From an uncultured Ruminococcus sp. (GTDB lineage Bacteria; Bacillota; Clostridia; Oscillospirales; Acutalibacteraceae), in the NCBI GenBank assembly GCA_902792115.1, contig CADAYJ010000043.1, forward strand, positions 1 through 49,935: a DNA stretch of 49,935 nucleotides, in the 5' to 3' direction. The position numbers and the translations under genes are program-made. The notes under the pieces were generated by a model that searched no databases, was not told the origin of the DNA, and saw only the letters and a list, made by a program, of their open reading frames with translations. Of this stretch, positions 1 through 7,910 are shown piece by piece. Positions within the stretch are counted from its first letter, which is position 1; every line of letters begins with the position of its first letter.

Positions 1-14
1 GAAAAGATGCGCCA

Positions 15-157
15 GTAACACACCAAGAGGGCAAGCCGCAAGGCGCAGACCGATTGGTATGTGTTACAAGTGCCCTTGGGGTGCAAGCAAGATGAGTGCA
101 CCACAGGCACTTCCTTCGGTCGCTCAGTCCGCAGGACGTGATTTAATCAGTGGCTCC
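15..157. repeat. Multi-hairpin non-coding element at the left edge
   Basis: No convincing gene is seen here. The stretch is densely self-complementary. GTAACACACCAA at 15-26 pairs imperfectly with 54-67. AAGTGCC at 68-74 pairs with 106-112 and encloses GGTGCA (80-85) pairing with 97-102. GTCC at 127-130 pairs with 134-137. Its right edge (141-157) is the reverse complement of the leading edge of the interspersed repeat found at 1326, 26717 and 39532. It lies beyond the tatD terminator. It could be a longer member of that repeat family or a small structured RNA; I do not recognise a known RNA class. Confidence 0.4.
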
Positions 158-182
158 ATTATATATTCAGATATATATTCCG

Positions 183-264
183 GAAAAAAGAAGCCGCAGA
201 AGCGCCCCGTCGAATCATTTCCGCCCTTGCCGGAATCCGTGAACGGGGCAGCCTTCCGCAGCCT
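183..264 (-). terminator. Intrinsic terminator of the tatD unit
   Basis: On the minus strand, directly after the TatD stop, the arms 244-264 and 191-209 form a long G/C-rich stem including a GCCCCG/CGGGGC core with some G-U pairs. It is followed by a U-rich run (the A tract at 183-189 on the plus strand). Confidence 0.65.
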
Positions 265-267
265 CTG

Positions 268-1047
268 TCAAATCGCGTACATTCTCATCGCGTTTTCCTT
301 CGTGTATTTCAGAACGTCCTCCGTCGTCATGGAGCGTATCCCGGCGATGCGCTCCGCCGTGCAGGCTATGAGCGAGCTGTCGCAGCGCTTGCCGCGAAAC
401 GGTACGGGCGCGAGGTACGGGGCGTCCGTCTCAAGGAGCAGCCTGTCGATCGGAACCTCCTTCGCGACCTCGACAGGAACGCGCGCATTCTTGAAGGTGA
501 CCGTTCCGCCGAGCGAGATGTACATATCGCCGCAGCGAAGCACCTCGCGCAGCATTTCCGGGGAGCCGCTGTAACAGTGCAGCAGTCCGAACGGGGAATA
601 CCTTCTCAGGTAATCCATCGTGTCGCCGTGAGCCTCGCGGTCGTGAATAATTATCGGCTTTTTTACGTCGGCGGCGAGCCGCAGCTGCTTTTCAAATATA
701 ATATGCTGCTCCGCCTTCGGGATATCCCAGTAATAGTCAAGCCCGGTCTCTCCGAGCGCGACCGCCTTTTTGTGCGTAAGCAGCTTCGCGACCTTGTCAA
801 TATATTCGCCGATGCGTGAGACGTCCGTATCCGGCGCGCTCTCCGGGTGTATACCGACGGCGGCGTACACGAAATCGTACTTTTCCGCAAGTGCGAGCGC
901 TCTCTCGGACGTCTCGATATCGGTTCCGTTAGTCACAACGGCAAAAACGCCCTTTTCGGGCAGCGAAGAGAGCAGCTCGTCTCTGTCCTCGTCAAATTTT
1001 TCATCATCATAGTGACAATGCGCGTCAAAGATCAGTCGTTCTGTCAT
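268..1047 (-). CDS. TatD family metal-dependent hydrolase/DNase
   Basis: The 259-residue product is a full-length TatD family enzyme, a TIM-barrel metallohydrolase whose characterised members act as 3'-5' DNases in the cytoplasm. The metal-ligand set is visible in order: the HxH motif (H10, H12), E100 in GETGLDYY, H135 in IIIHDR, H157 in LLHCYSG and D208 in LETDAP. The ATG start has a good AAGGAGA Shine-Dalgarno sequence. A small membrane-protein gene lies 15 bp upstream on the same strand, so they may be cotranscribed. The family call is secure; the physiological substrate (DNA repair, RNA or D-aminoacyl chemistry) cannot be told from sequence. Confidence 0.93.
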   Translation of the reverse strand: MTERLIFDAHCHYDDEKFDEDRDELLSSLPEKGVFAVVTNGTDIETSERALALAEKYDFVYAAVGIHPESAPDTDVSRIGEYIDKVAKLLTHKKAVALGETGLDYYWDIPKAEQHIIFEKQLRLAADVKKPIIIHDREAHGDTMDYLRRYSPFGLLHCYSGSPEMLREVLRCGDMYISLGGTVTFKNARVPVEVAKEVPIDRLLLETDAPYLAPVPFRGKRCDSSLIACTAERIAGIRSMTTEDVLKYTKENAMRMYAI

Positions 1048-1062
1048 AAAGCACGTCTCCTT

Positions 1063-1257
1063 CTACAAATAATCAACGCGAAACGGCGACACATCGGTCT
1101 GCGCCGCTATTGAAACATACATTGCGGTAAACATTATAAAAACAAATCCTGCAAGCAGCAGCACGATACCTGCCGCGACGCCCGGCGAAAAACCGCAGCC
1201 GAGCGCTGTCCTGTTTTCCCTGTACTCGTCGTTTTTTATATTACACTTCGTATCCAT
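1063..1257 (-). CDS. Small single-pass membrane protein, unknown
   Basis: This predicted 64-residue protein has a polar N terminus of about 27 residues and one clear hydrophobic segment (about residues 28-52). I do not recognise a family. It ends 15 bp before tatD. Doubts: the Shine-Dalgarno match is weak, and the S41 terminator ends only 20 bp upstream of its start, leaving no room for an obvious promoter. Expression would need read-through or a promoter overlapping the terminator. Keep as a plausible small gene. Confidence 0.45.
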   Translation of the reverse strand: MDTKCNIKNDEYRENRTALGCGFSPGVAAGIVLLLAGFVFIMFTAMYVSIAAQTDVSPFRVDYL

Positions 1258-1277
1258 ACCGCATCATATTCCGCAAA

Positions 1278-1317
1278 AAACACCGGCTCAGCGATACAGC
1301 GCTCGGAACCGGTGTTT
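1278..1317 (-). terminator. Intrinsic terminator after the S41-like gene
   Basis: AAACACCGG (1278-1286) pairs perfectly with CCGGTGTTT (1309-1317). On the minus strand the stem is followed by a T run (A tract at 1275-1280). It begins 4 bp after the stop codon of the S41-like gene. Confidence 0.85.
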
Positions 1318-1321
1318 AAAT

Positions 1322-2623
1322 TCAGCTATGGAAGCACTGATTAAATCGAGTGCCCATATCGCACAGGGATTTTTCAGGCAAATTGATTGAAAAATCCGCA
1401 GGAATACTGTCGTATTTCAAGGATTTTGCGTAGTACGTCTCGTCGTCATCGTCGTTGGAACGGCCGCCGCTGTGGCTTGCCCAGTACTCGTCGTCGTCCC
1501 AGTGCGGATCGAGACCGTCGTCGGAATCGGAGCTGTCCTTGTCGGAATCGGAGGAATCGGAGTCGGAGGAACGCTGCCTCGTGTCGGAATCGGAGGAATC
1601 CTTGTCGGAGTCGCTGCCGTCCTTGTCGGAATCGCTGCTCTTCTTGTCGGAATCCGTCGTCTTAGCCGTCGCGGGCATGATGATATCGTTTACGCCGAGA
1701 GCCTTGACAGCCGCCAGGAACTGCGGATCGGAGGCGAGGTCGAGCGTCCCGGAATCGTAAGCCTTCTGGTCGGAGGCGCTAAGCTCTACGACGTTCGTCG
1801 GAACAACGCCCGTCGTGGAGTACGTCTGCTGTCCCTTCGTAACGTAGTAAAGATTCGGGATAAGAATGTAATCGCCGGTGGAGAGCTGAATTGCGTCCGT
1901 CTGAGCGCAGTCGCCTGCCGTCGTTGTGCCGACGATGATGCCCTTGCCGTATGCGTTGAGCGTTGAAGCGAAGATCTCCGCCACACCGGAGGTATTGCCG
2001 TTTACGAGGACAGCGATATCGTAGTTGATCTCGCTCTGGTCGGAGGTGTAAAGCACGGTGCGCTTGCCGTTCTTGTCAACGCCCGCGATCGTCTCGCCCT
2101 CGGGGAGGAGCATATCGAGAAGCTGCGCCGCAACCTCGATGTTGCCGGAGGAGCAGTTTCTGAGGTCAAGCACGAGCATATCCACCTTCGAGATGGAAGC
2201 GCCGCTGAAATCGTTGAGCGCGTCGGAGAAGGACTTCTTCGTCGAATCCTCAAAGCCGAGGAACTGCATATAGCCGACGCCCTTGCCGAAATTCTTGTAG
2301 ATGATCGTCTCACCCTGAGTCGGCTTGTTCTGAGCCTCATACTCGGCAGCCGTGAGATATTTGACAGAGCTGTCGCCAAGACCTTCAACGTATCCCTTGC
2401 ACATACCGGTCACAAGATCGTTTTCGTTGATCGTACCGAGGTAATTGTCGTGAACTACCTTTTCAACCTCGCTCACGCGGTCATTCACGCTTCCGACCGA
2501 ACCGGTCTCCGTGATCTTCTTGACCTTATTGCCTGCGATAAGATAGCCTACGGCAAATGCGATAGCCGCTGCCACAAGCACACAGGCAAGCGCGAAGCCG
2601 AATGTTGTCTTCTTCTTCATCAT
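1322..2623 (-). CDS. S41 (CtpA/CtpB-like) family pseudoprotease with Ser-Asp repeat tail
   Basis: The 433-residue product has an N-terminal membrane anchor (about 9-30) and then an S41 tail-specific protease fold. The usual PDZ domain between the YLTAAEYE segment (about 90-96) and the core beta-sheet is absent. The segment matching the catalytic Ser motif reads NGNTSGVAE (208-216): the Ser position (three before Glu) is Gly213. The Lys expected 25 residues later is Asp238, in TTTAGDC. Both members of the Ser/Lys dyad are therefore missing, and the protein is probably a binding or scaffold relative. Residues ~323-370 are Ser-Asp repeats, then an Asp-rich segment. The last ~37 residues are encoded by an interspersed repeat. 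It lies beside the ftsE-ftsX-M23 cluster, a common place for CtpB-type proteases, but has its own promoter and terminator. Confidence 0.85.
   Translation of the reverse strand: MMKKKTTFGFALACVLVAAAIAFAVGYLIAGNKVKKITETGSVGSVNDRVSEVEKVVHDNYLGTINENDLVTGMCKGYVEGLGDSSVKYLTAAEYEAQNKPTQGETIIYKNFGKGVGYMQFLGFEDSTKKSFSDALNDFSGASISKVDMLVLDLRNCSSGNIEVAAQLLDMLLPEGETIAGVDKNGKRTVLYTSDQSEINYDIAVLVNGNTSGVAEIFASTLNAYGKGIIVGTTTAGDCAQTDAIQLSTGDYILIPNLYYVTKGQQTYSTTGVVPTNVVELSASDQKAYDSGTLDLASDPQFLAAVKALGVNDIIMPATAKTTDSDKKSSDSDKDGSDSDKDSSDSDTRQRSSDSDSSDSDKDSSDSDDGLDPHWDDDEYWASHSGGRSNDDDDETYYAKSLKYDSIPADFSINLPEKSLCDMGTRFNQCFHS
1326..1420 (+). repeat. Interspersed repeat family A, copy inside the S41-like coding end
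   Basis: A ~95-bp element begins GAAGCACTGATTAAATCGAG. Its first part can fold as CACT/AGTG, and its far end contains a second hairpin around AATACTGTCGTATT. It aligns along its length with 39532-39627, and in part with 26717-26790 and 15586-15668. Here it is read antisense as the final codons of the minus-strand S41-like gene. Confidence 0.75.
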
Positions 2624-2690
2624 CTCGAAAATTCACTCCTTGATCTTTTCTTCGTTGTCGCATAATAGTATAATTGCATATCAAAACTAT

Positions 2691-2718
2691 TTTATACCAT
2701 TACAAGGCCGGTTGTCAA
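2691..2718 (-). promoter_or_regulatory. Sigma-A promoter of the S41-like gene
   Basis: On the minus strand TTGACA (2713-2718) and TATAAA (2691-2696) are separated by 16 bp, a near-consensus housekeeping promoter about 70 bp upstream of the ATG. This makes the S41-like gene its own transcription unit. Apart from it, the 307-bp gap between the M23 and S41 genes shows only a weak GCTCC/GGAGC hairpin. Confidence 0.8.
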
Positions 2719-2930
2719 CATAAAAATCCTTGTTCCGGCAATATTCGGATATATTTGGTAAAATTGGACAGTTAGAAAGAATCGAACAATATGAATAACT
2801 AAAAGTTTGCCTCTGAAAGTGAAGTCTTTCGGAAGCATATCGGAATTTACACCTCATATGCTCCGTTTTATCCGGAATCAGGAGCGATCCGCCGACATAC
2901 TCGCCGCCGCACCGAACGCAATGCCTCCGG

Positions 2931-4421
2931 TCAGATATTCGGATACTCGTTCATCGGGTTGTATTTTTCGCCGTCGAGGCGCGTCTCGAAGTGGAGGTGA
3001 GGACCTGTTGACCAGCCGGTCGATCCGACGTAGCCTATAAGCTGCCCCTTCTGGACGTAGTCGCCCGAGCTTACAACGGCAGCCGTGAGGTGTCCGTAAA
3101 CGGTCGCCTTTCCGTTGCCGTGGTCTATCATTACCCATCTGCCGTAGCCGCCGCCGCAGCCGCAGCTTCCGTCCTTGCCGTAATTGTGGTCGCAGTCGTT
3201 CTCCGCGATAACGACGACGCCGCTGTCCGCCGCGACGACGTCCGCGTTCATTATGGAGCCGTCGGAAATGTCGATCGCGCCGTGGTTATACGTCGTTCTG
3301 TCCTCGTTCCATACGGAGGAAAGGATGTAATGCCCCGGAACAGGCCAGACGTAGCCGTCCGACGGATCGGAAACGACCTGCTGAGGCTTGCTCGGCTCAG
3401 CCTGCGAGCTTTCCTCTGCCTTGCTCTCCGGCGCACGGCTCTCTTCGGCTTTGCTCTCCGGCTCGCTGCTGCGCGGCTCTTCGTCGTCCGGATCGTAATA
3501 CTCCGGCTCCTCGTCCTCGGCGTCGCTGCTCTCGGCCTCGTGGCTCGTTGAGCTGCTCTTTGAGGACGCCTCGGGCTTTCCAAGCTCATACGTCTTCGTT
3601 GTGACGGCGGCCTTCGAGCTTGCCTGCTCGGCGAGCTTCTTCTGCGCCTCGCTCGCGATCCTTGCCGTCTCCTCCTGCGCCTTCTTGTCCTTGAAGTACG
3701 CCTGGATCTGCGCCTCTACCTTCTTCATCTCCTCGTTCGTTTCGTCGAGGTGATCCTGCGCGCCGGAGTTTTCTTTATAAAGGTCGGTGAGCAGCTTCTC
3801 GTTTTCGGCGATGAGCTTCTGCATCTCCTGCTGGCGCGAATCGAGATTCTTCTGCTCGTTCGCAAGCTCCGTTTTCATCGCCTTGAGATTGTCGCGCTTA
3901 CCGTTTATTACTTCAATGTCCGCCTGCAGGTCGCCGATCAGCGCCTGATCCGACTTGGAAATGTACGTCAAAAGCTCCAGCTTGTCAAGGAAATCGGAGA
4001 AATCCTTCGCGCCGAGAATTATCTCCAGGCTCGTCGCGTCGCCGGATATGTAAAGCGCCCTTACGCGCTGCTTGAGCTTGTCTATCCTGCCGGAGATGGC
4101 GCTCCTCGACTCGTCGATATCCGCCTGGAGTCCGGCGATCTCCGTATCGAGCGCTTCTATCTGCGCTCTGCCGTTGGCGATCTGCTCGTTGAGGACGGTG
4201 ATCTTGCTCTGCAGCGCCTTTTTGTAATCCTCGCGCTGCGCGATATCGCTCGCCGTGGAATCAATCTTCGCCTGGTACTGCGCCGCCTGCTCGTCAAGCT
4301 CCTTCTGGCGCTTCTGATAGTCGGAGAGCGTGTCCGCGGATGAAACGACAGCCGCTGCCGCACCGATCATGCTCAGGCAAAGCACGCCTGCCGCGAGCTT
4401 TAACATCAGTTTACCAGCCAA
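2931..4421 (-). CDS. Coiled-coil M23 peptidoglycan hydrolase (EnvC/PcsB-like FtsEX partner)
   Basis: The 496-residue product has a signal peptide (about 1-30), a long coiled coil (about 31-265), a low-complexity acidic Ser/Glu/Pro linker (about 280-350) and a C-terminal M23 domain (about 357-496). Zinc-site motifs look intact: HGAID (HxxxD) and GPHLHFE (HxH). An unusual Cys/Gly-rich insert containing CDHN and CGCGGGYG sits before the GRWVMIDHG strand. The start is a TTG just after GGAGGAGA and overlaps ftsX by 11 bp. The order ftsE-ftsX-hydrolase is that of systems where FtsEX, an ATP-driven membrane complex, pulls a coiled-coil partner to activate septal wall cleavage. Intact zinc residues suggest it is itself a hydrolase, unlike classical EnvC. 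The direct link to FtsEX is inference from operon order and architecture. Confidence 0.9.
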   Translation of the reverse strand: MAGKLMLKLAAGVLCLSMIGAAAAVVSSADTLSDYQKRQKELDEQAAQYQAKIDSTASDIAQREDYKKALQSKITVLNEQIANGRAQIEALDTEIAGLQADIDESRSAISGRIDKLKQRVRALYISGDATSLEIILGAKDFSDFLDKLELLTYISKSDQALIGDLQADIEVINGKRDNLKAMKTELANEQKNLDSRQQEMQKLIAENEKLLTDLYKENSGAQDHLDETNEEMKKVEAQIQAYFKDKKAQEETARIASEAQKKLAEQASSKAAVTTKTYELGKPEASSKSSSTSHEAESSDAEDEEPEYYDPDDEEPRSSEPESKAEESRAPESKAEESSQAEPSKPQQVVSDPSDGYVWPVPGHYILSSVWNEDRTTYNHGAIDISDGSIMNADVVAADSGVVVIAENDCDHNYGKDGSCGCGGGYGRWVMIDHGNGKATVYGHLTAAVVSSGDYVQKGQLIGYVGSTGWSTGPHLHFETRLDGEKYNPMNEYPNI

Positions 4422-5310
4422 GGATCTCTCCTCCCTCCATGTTGAGATATCTGCCGATCGAGATCAGGGCGCCGACTGCGCCGACGACCATGCCGAAGAG
4501 GATAAATCCGCCCGTCATCTCAACGGCGAGCTGATCGTACGGTATCTCCGTGATCGGAACTATATACTTGACCGCCGTCATCATCGCCTCGTAAAGGAAC
4601 GCGATAATACACGACGCAAGTACGCCGGAGATAAGCCCCAGAACGATACCCTCGATCACGAACGGCGTCCTTACGAAGTGATTCGTCGCGCCGACCGACT
4701 TCATTATGCTGATCTCGAAGCGGCGGGAATACATCGTCATTCTTACCGAGTTGCTTATAATGAAAAGTGAAACGATGCCGAGCGCGGCGACGAGCCACAG
4801 CCCGACCTGCGTGACGAGCCTGTTGAGATCCGTCAGGCGCTTCGCGACCTCGCTTCTGTCGCTTATCATGTCTACTCCCTCGACGGATTTGATCGACTTG
4901 ACCGTCTCGCCGTACTGCGAGAGGTCTACCATCGTCACGTGGAATGCGTTCGGGAGCGGATTTTCCTCGCCCTGCAGCTCGCCGAAGAGCGGTCCCAGCT
5001 CGCTCTCCCATTCCGTTATCGCCTGATCCTTTGAGTAGAATTCGCAGTCGCAGATATTGTCGAGGTGACGTATTTCGGGGCCGACCTTCTGGATCGCGGT
5101 CAGCTCGTCGATATCGTCCTTCAGAAACACGGTGATCTGGTTGTCCTTGCCGACCTGCTCGACGACATTGTTTACGTTGAGCGAGATAAGCATAGCGGCG
5201 CCCGTTATGAGCAGGCACGAAACGAGGACGCCGATCGAAGCCGCCGACATCATTCTGTTGTTCCAGACGCTGCGAACGCCTTCCTTCGATAAGTATCCGA
5301 AGCCTCTCAT
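4411..5310 (-). CDS. ftsX: Cell-division ABC transporter permease FtsX
   Basis: The 299-residue protein has the FtsX topology: a first membrane helix near residues 20-45, a large extracellular loop (about 46-165) and three C-terminal helices (about 170-195, 220-245, 265-290). The conserved segment around RRFEISIMKSVGATNHFVRTP precedes the penultimate helices. FtsX anchors FtsE and transmits ATP-driven motion to extracellular hydrolases. Start and stop codons overlap with ftsE (ATGA), so translation is coupled, and the M23 gene starts inside its 3' end. Confidence 0.95.
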   Translation of the reverse strand: MRGFGYLSKEGVRSVWNNRMMSAASIGVLVSCLLITGAAMLISLNVNNVVEQVGKDNQITVFLKDDIDELTAIQKVGPEIRHLDNICDCEFYSKDQAITEWESELGPLFGELQGEENPLPNAFHVTMVDLSQYGETVKSIKSVEGVDMISDRSEVAKRLTDLNRLVTQVGLWLVAALGIVSLFIISNSVRMTMYSRRFEISIMKSVGATNHFVRTPFVIEGIVLGLISGVLASCIIAFLYEAMMTAVKYIVPITEIPYDQLAVEMTGGFILFGMVVGAVGALISIGRYLNMEGGEILGW

Positions 5311-6125
5311 TCCTCTGCCGCCTCCCCGTCTGTTATCGCTTCAAGCGCCTCGCGGTTAAGCTCCTCCTCGGAGACGTCGGGGATCTCCTCCGCTATCTCC
5401 TCCGGGATCTCCGCCAGCTGCTCCTTCGAGATCTCGATCGGGATCTCTGCCTTTTCCGACGGTGCGCCTGTGTCTGAGATCACCCGTCCGCCCTGTATCT
5501 CGATCACTCTGTTCTTGAATTTCTGCACAAGGTCGTGCTCGTGAGTAACGACGATTATCGTCGTTCCCTGCTTATTGATCTCATTGAGCAGCTCAATGAT
5601 CTCGAACGACATTTCGGGATCTATGTTGCCCGTAGGCTCGTCCGCGATGATAAGCGACGGGTTGTTTACGAGCGCGCGCGCAAGGCTGACTCTCTGCTGC
5701 TCGCCGCCGGAAAGCTCCGCGGGACGGCTCTGAGCCTTGTCCTTGAGTCCGACAAGTCCGAGGATATAATGGACTCTCTTCTTAACGGCGCGCGGACGCG
5801 CTCCGATAACGCGCATTGCAAACGCGACGTTGTCGAAGACCGTCATCTTGTCTATCAGCCGGAAATCCTGGAAGACGATGCCCATCGTTCTGCGAAGGTA
5901 CGGCACCTTGCGGCGCTTCATATCCGTTGTATTTATGCCGTTGATGTAGATAGTGCCGGAGCTCGGCTGCTCCTCCTTCATAATGAGCTTTAAAAAGGTG
6001 CTCTTGCCCGCGCCGGAGGCACCGACGATAAAGACGAACTCGCCCTTCTCGATCGTGATATTCACATCGTCCAGCGCCTGCGTCCCGTTCGGGTACACCT
6101 TTGACACATTTTTGAATTGGATCAT
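5307..6125 (-). CDS. ftsE: Cell-division ATP-binding protein FtsE, with acidic C-terminal extension
   Basis: I place the start at the ATG at 6125 (MIQFKNVSKVYPNG), which has an AGAGGCGG ribosome site. An ATG 42 bp upstream lacks one. The resulting 272-residue ABC ATPase has Walker A GASGAGKST (35-43), signature LSGGEQQR, Walker B LIIADEPT and an H-loop THEHD. FtsE is the cytoplasmic ATPase of FtsEX. Known FtsE proteins are about 220-230 residues; this one carries about 45 extra residues of acidic sequence rich in EIPEEI-type repeats, whose role I cannot assign. It is the first gene of the ftsE-ftsX-M23 run; no clear promoter was found upstream. Confidence 0.94.
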   Translation of the reverse strand: MIQFKNVSKVYPNGTQALDDVNITIEKGEFVFIVGASGAGKSTFLKLIMKEEQPSSGTIYINGINTTDMKRRKVPYLRRTMGIVFQDFRLIDKMTVFDNVAFAMRVIGARPRAVKKRVHYILGLVGLKDKAQSRPAELSGGEQQRVSLARALVNNPSLIIADEPTGNIDPEMSFEIIELLNEINKQGTTIIVVTHEHDLVQKFKNRVIEIQGGRVISDTGAPSEKAEIPIEISKEQLAEIPEEIAEEIPDVSEEELNREALEAITDGEAAEE

Positions 6126-6204
6126 AAAATTAGCCGCCTCTCGCGAAATCAATAATTTTGTCATCATGTGCTTTGACAGCTGCGCACATTCCGCATTAAT
6201 AAAC

Positions 6205-6238
6205 GGGAATGTAATGAAGAAGGCTCAATTACATTCCC
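6205..6238. terminator. Perfect hairpin between the PucR-like gene and ftsE
   Basis: GGGAATGTAAT (6205-6215) pairs perfectly with ATTACATTCCC (6228-6238). It lies 30 bp beyond the stop of the PucR-like gene. On the minus strand it is followed by GTTTATT, a weak U run. It probably terminates or stabilises the regulator transcript. Confidence 0.6.
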
Positions 6239-6267
6239 TTGCTTTTTCAATGATTCTTTGTTTGGTA

Positions 6268-7353
6268 TCAGTACTTGACCGGGTTAGCGGTGAGGTACTT
6301 CTTGACCATCAATGCTACCTTAAAGACGATCGCGTCTTCAAACTCTCTGAGGTCGAGACCTGTGAGCTTCTTGATCTTCTCAAGCCTGTACACGAGCGTG
6401 TTGCGGTGTACGAAGAGCTTTCTTGAAGTCTCGGAGACGTTGAGGTTGTTCTCGAAGAACTTCTGGATCGTGAAGAGAGTCTCCTGGTCGAGCGAATCTA
6501 TCGAGCCCTTCTTGAAGACCTCGTTGAGGAACATCTCGCACAGCGTCGTCGGAAGCTGATAAACAAGGCGCGCGATGCCGAGGTTGTCGTAGCTTGCGAT
6601 GGTGCGCTCGGTGTCGAACACCTTGCTGACCTCGAGAGCCACCTGAGCCTCCTTGAACGAATGAGCCAGCTCCTTCACGCCGACAACAGCCGTGCCGATG
6701 CCGATGATGCAGTGTGTGTAGAACTCGCTGGAGAGCGTGTCCACGATAGAGCTTGCCAGCTTTTCAAGGTCGCGCGAGTCGATGCCGGACTTGACCTCCT
6801 TAACGAGCGCGATGTCGGTCTCGTTGATATTGATAACAAAGTCCTTGCTCTTGTCCGGGAAAAGGTTCTGGATAACATCATAAGCGGAGATGTCCGTCTT
6901 GGAGGTGATCTTGATGAGCATACATACTCTCGTTACCTCGTTATTGAAGCGAAGCTCTCTCGCCTTGATGTAAATATCGCCGGGAAGAATATTGTCAAGA
7001 ATTACGTTCTTGATGAAGTTGCCTCTGTCATACTTCTCGTCGTAATACTGCTTGATGCTGCTGAGCGAAACGGCAAGAAGCTGAGCGTACTTCTGAGCCG
7101 CATCGTCGCTGCCCTGTACGAATACAGCGTATTCCGACCTGGAGTTGCAGCTGAAGCTCTTGAAGGTCTGCCCGTTTATTACGAACGGCGCCGATGAACT
7201 GAGCGTTTCCGACGTGATACTGTCGTTTACCTCTCCGATCCTGCCAAGCTCACTGCAGGCGATGACCACCGATGTTTCGTCGATAACGCCGATCGTTCTG
7301 TCGATCGCATCTCTCATCTGGTGAATGACGCCCTGGAACAATCTGTTGGACAT
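6268..7353 (-). CDS. PucR/CdaR-type transcriptional regulator
   Basis: The 361-residue protein ends in a PucR C-terminal helix-turn-helix (about residues 290-355), recognised from the NVSETSRKLFVHRNTLVYRL segment followed by KKLTG and the EFEDAIVFKVAL helix. The middle (about 130-260) resembles the GGDEF-like regulatory fold of CdaR-family proteins, including GIGTAV and SFKEAQVALEV. Family members respond to small molecules such as sugar diacids or purine metabolites; the ligand and targets here are unknown. It is upstream of ftsE on the same strand but separated by a perfect hairpin, so it is probably monocistronic, with its own promoter upstream. Confidence 0.85.
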   Translation of the reverse strand: MSNRLFQGVIHQMRDAIDRTIGVIDETSVVIACSELGRIGEVNDSITSETLSSSAPFVINGQTFKSFSCNSRSEYAVFVQGSDDAAQKYAQLLAVSLSSIKQYYDEKYDRGNFIKNVILDNILPGDIYIKARELRFNNEVTRVCMLIKITSKTDISAYDVIQNLFPDKSKDFVININETDIALVKEVKSGIDSRDLEKLASSIVDTLSSEFYTHCIIGIGTAVVGVKELAHSFKEAQVALEVSKVFDTERTIASYDNLGIARLVYQLPTTLCEMFLNEVFKKGSIDSLDQETLFTIQKFFENNLNVSETSRKLFVHRNTLVYRLEKIKKLTGLDLREFEDAIVFKVALMVKKYLTANPVKY

Positions 7354-7447
7354 AGTAATGATCCCTCTCTTTTTATTTGAATTTAGTTTGTTCGTTAATG
7401 TCCGGCATTTGTTTCAATATTGTAACCAACATTGTGCAAAAAAGCCT

Positions 7448-7477
7448 ATTATCATATTAATGATACACAATTTTCAA
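7448..7477 (-). promoter_or_regulatory. Probable promoter of the PucR-like gene
   Basis: On the minus strand TTGAAA (7472-7477) and GATAAT (7448-7453) are 18 bp apart, in the AT-rich gap upstream of the regulator. The rest of 7354-7603 is A/T-rich with no other site I can support. Confidence 0.5.
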
Positions 7478-7603
7478 ACAAAAAGCAACCTTTTAAAGTC
7501 AAAAATATAAAAAAATCTTAAAAAATTTCTCCCAAATTGCAAAAAAAGACGATTTTTTTCTCGTTTTTTCTATTTTGACCATAAAAAAGCCGTTCCGGGC
7601 GCA

Positions 7604-7759
7604 TTATTTTACCTTGATCGACTCAACGAGCGAAATAAACTTTCCTGGATCTTTTATTATAAAAATGTACACAAGATACGCCACGCCGAAAACAACGGCA
7701 AGCGTGATCACCAGGCTTATCAAAGTTTTGAGTGTTTCCTTCCATTTTGAGCTGTCCAT
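7604..7759 (-). CDS. 51-residue single-pass membrane peptide
   Basis: This short open frame begins MDSSKWKETLKTLIS and contains one strong hydrophobic helix (about residues 12-36), ending with a charged tail SIKVK. Its ATG follows a perfect GGGAGG ribosome site eight bases away, and the frame is free of stops throughout. This supports a real small gene although it is easily missed at this length. No family is recognised. It lies between the PucR-like regulator and the DUF3783 gene, all on the minus strand, with a weak CCG/CGG hairpin plus T6 just after its stop. Confidence 0.65.
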   Translation of the reverse strand: MDSSKWKETLKTLISLVITLAVVFGVAYLVYIFIIKDPGKFISLVESIKVK

Positions 7760-7910
7760 AAACAAACCTCCCGTCAAACGGCATTCAAAACCTGCGAACG
7801 GTTTGATTTTACACCGAAAATATTATCAAAATTTGAATTTTTGTCGTCCATTTTGAAAACTGCGTCGTTCCGGCGCTCACAGATGTGCAGACGCCTCCCC
7901 TTCGGCAGCC

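Noticed and set aside
1-157. Possible known RNA such as RNase P, tmRNA or SRP RNA
   Set aside because: The region folds well but shows none of the conserved motifs of these RNAs.
1387-1966. Arg/Ser/Val-rich plus-strand frames across the Ser-Asp repeats
   Set aside because: They are alternate readings of the repetitive SD-coding segment.
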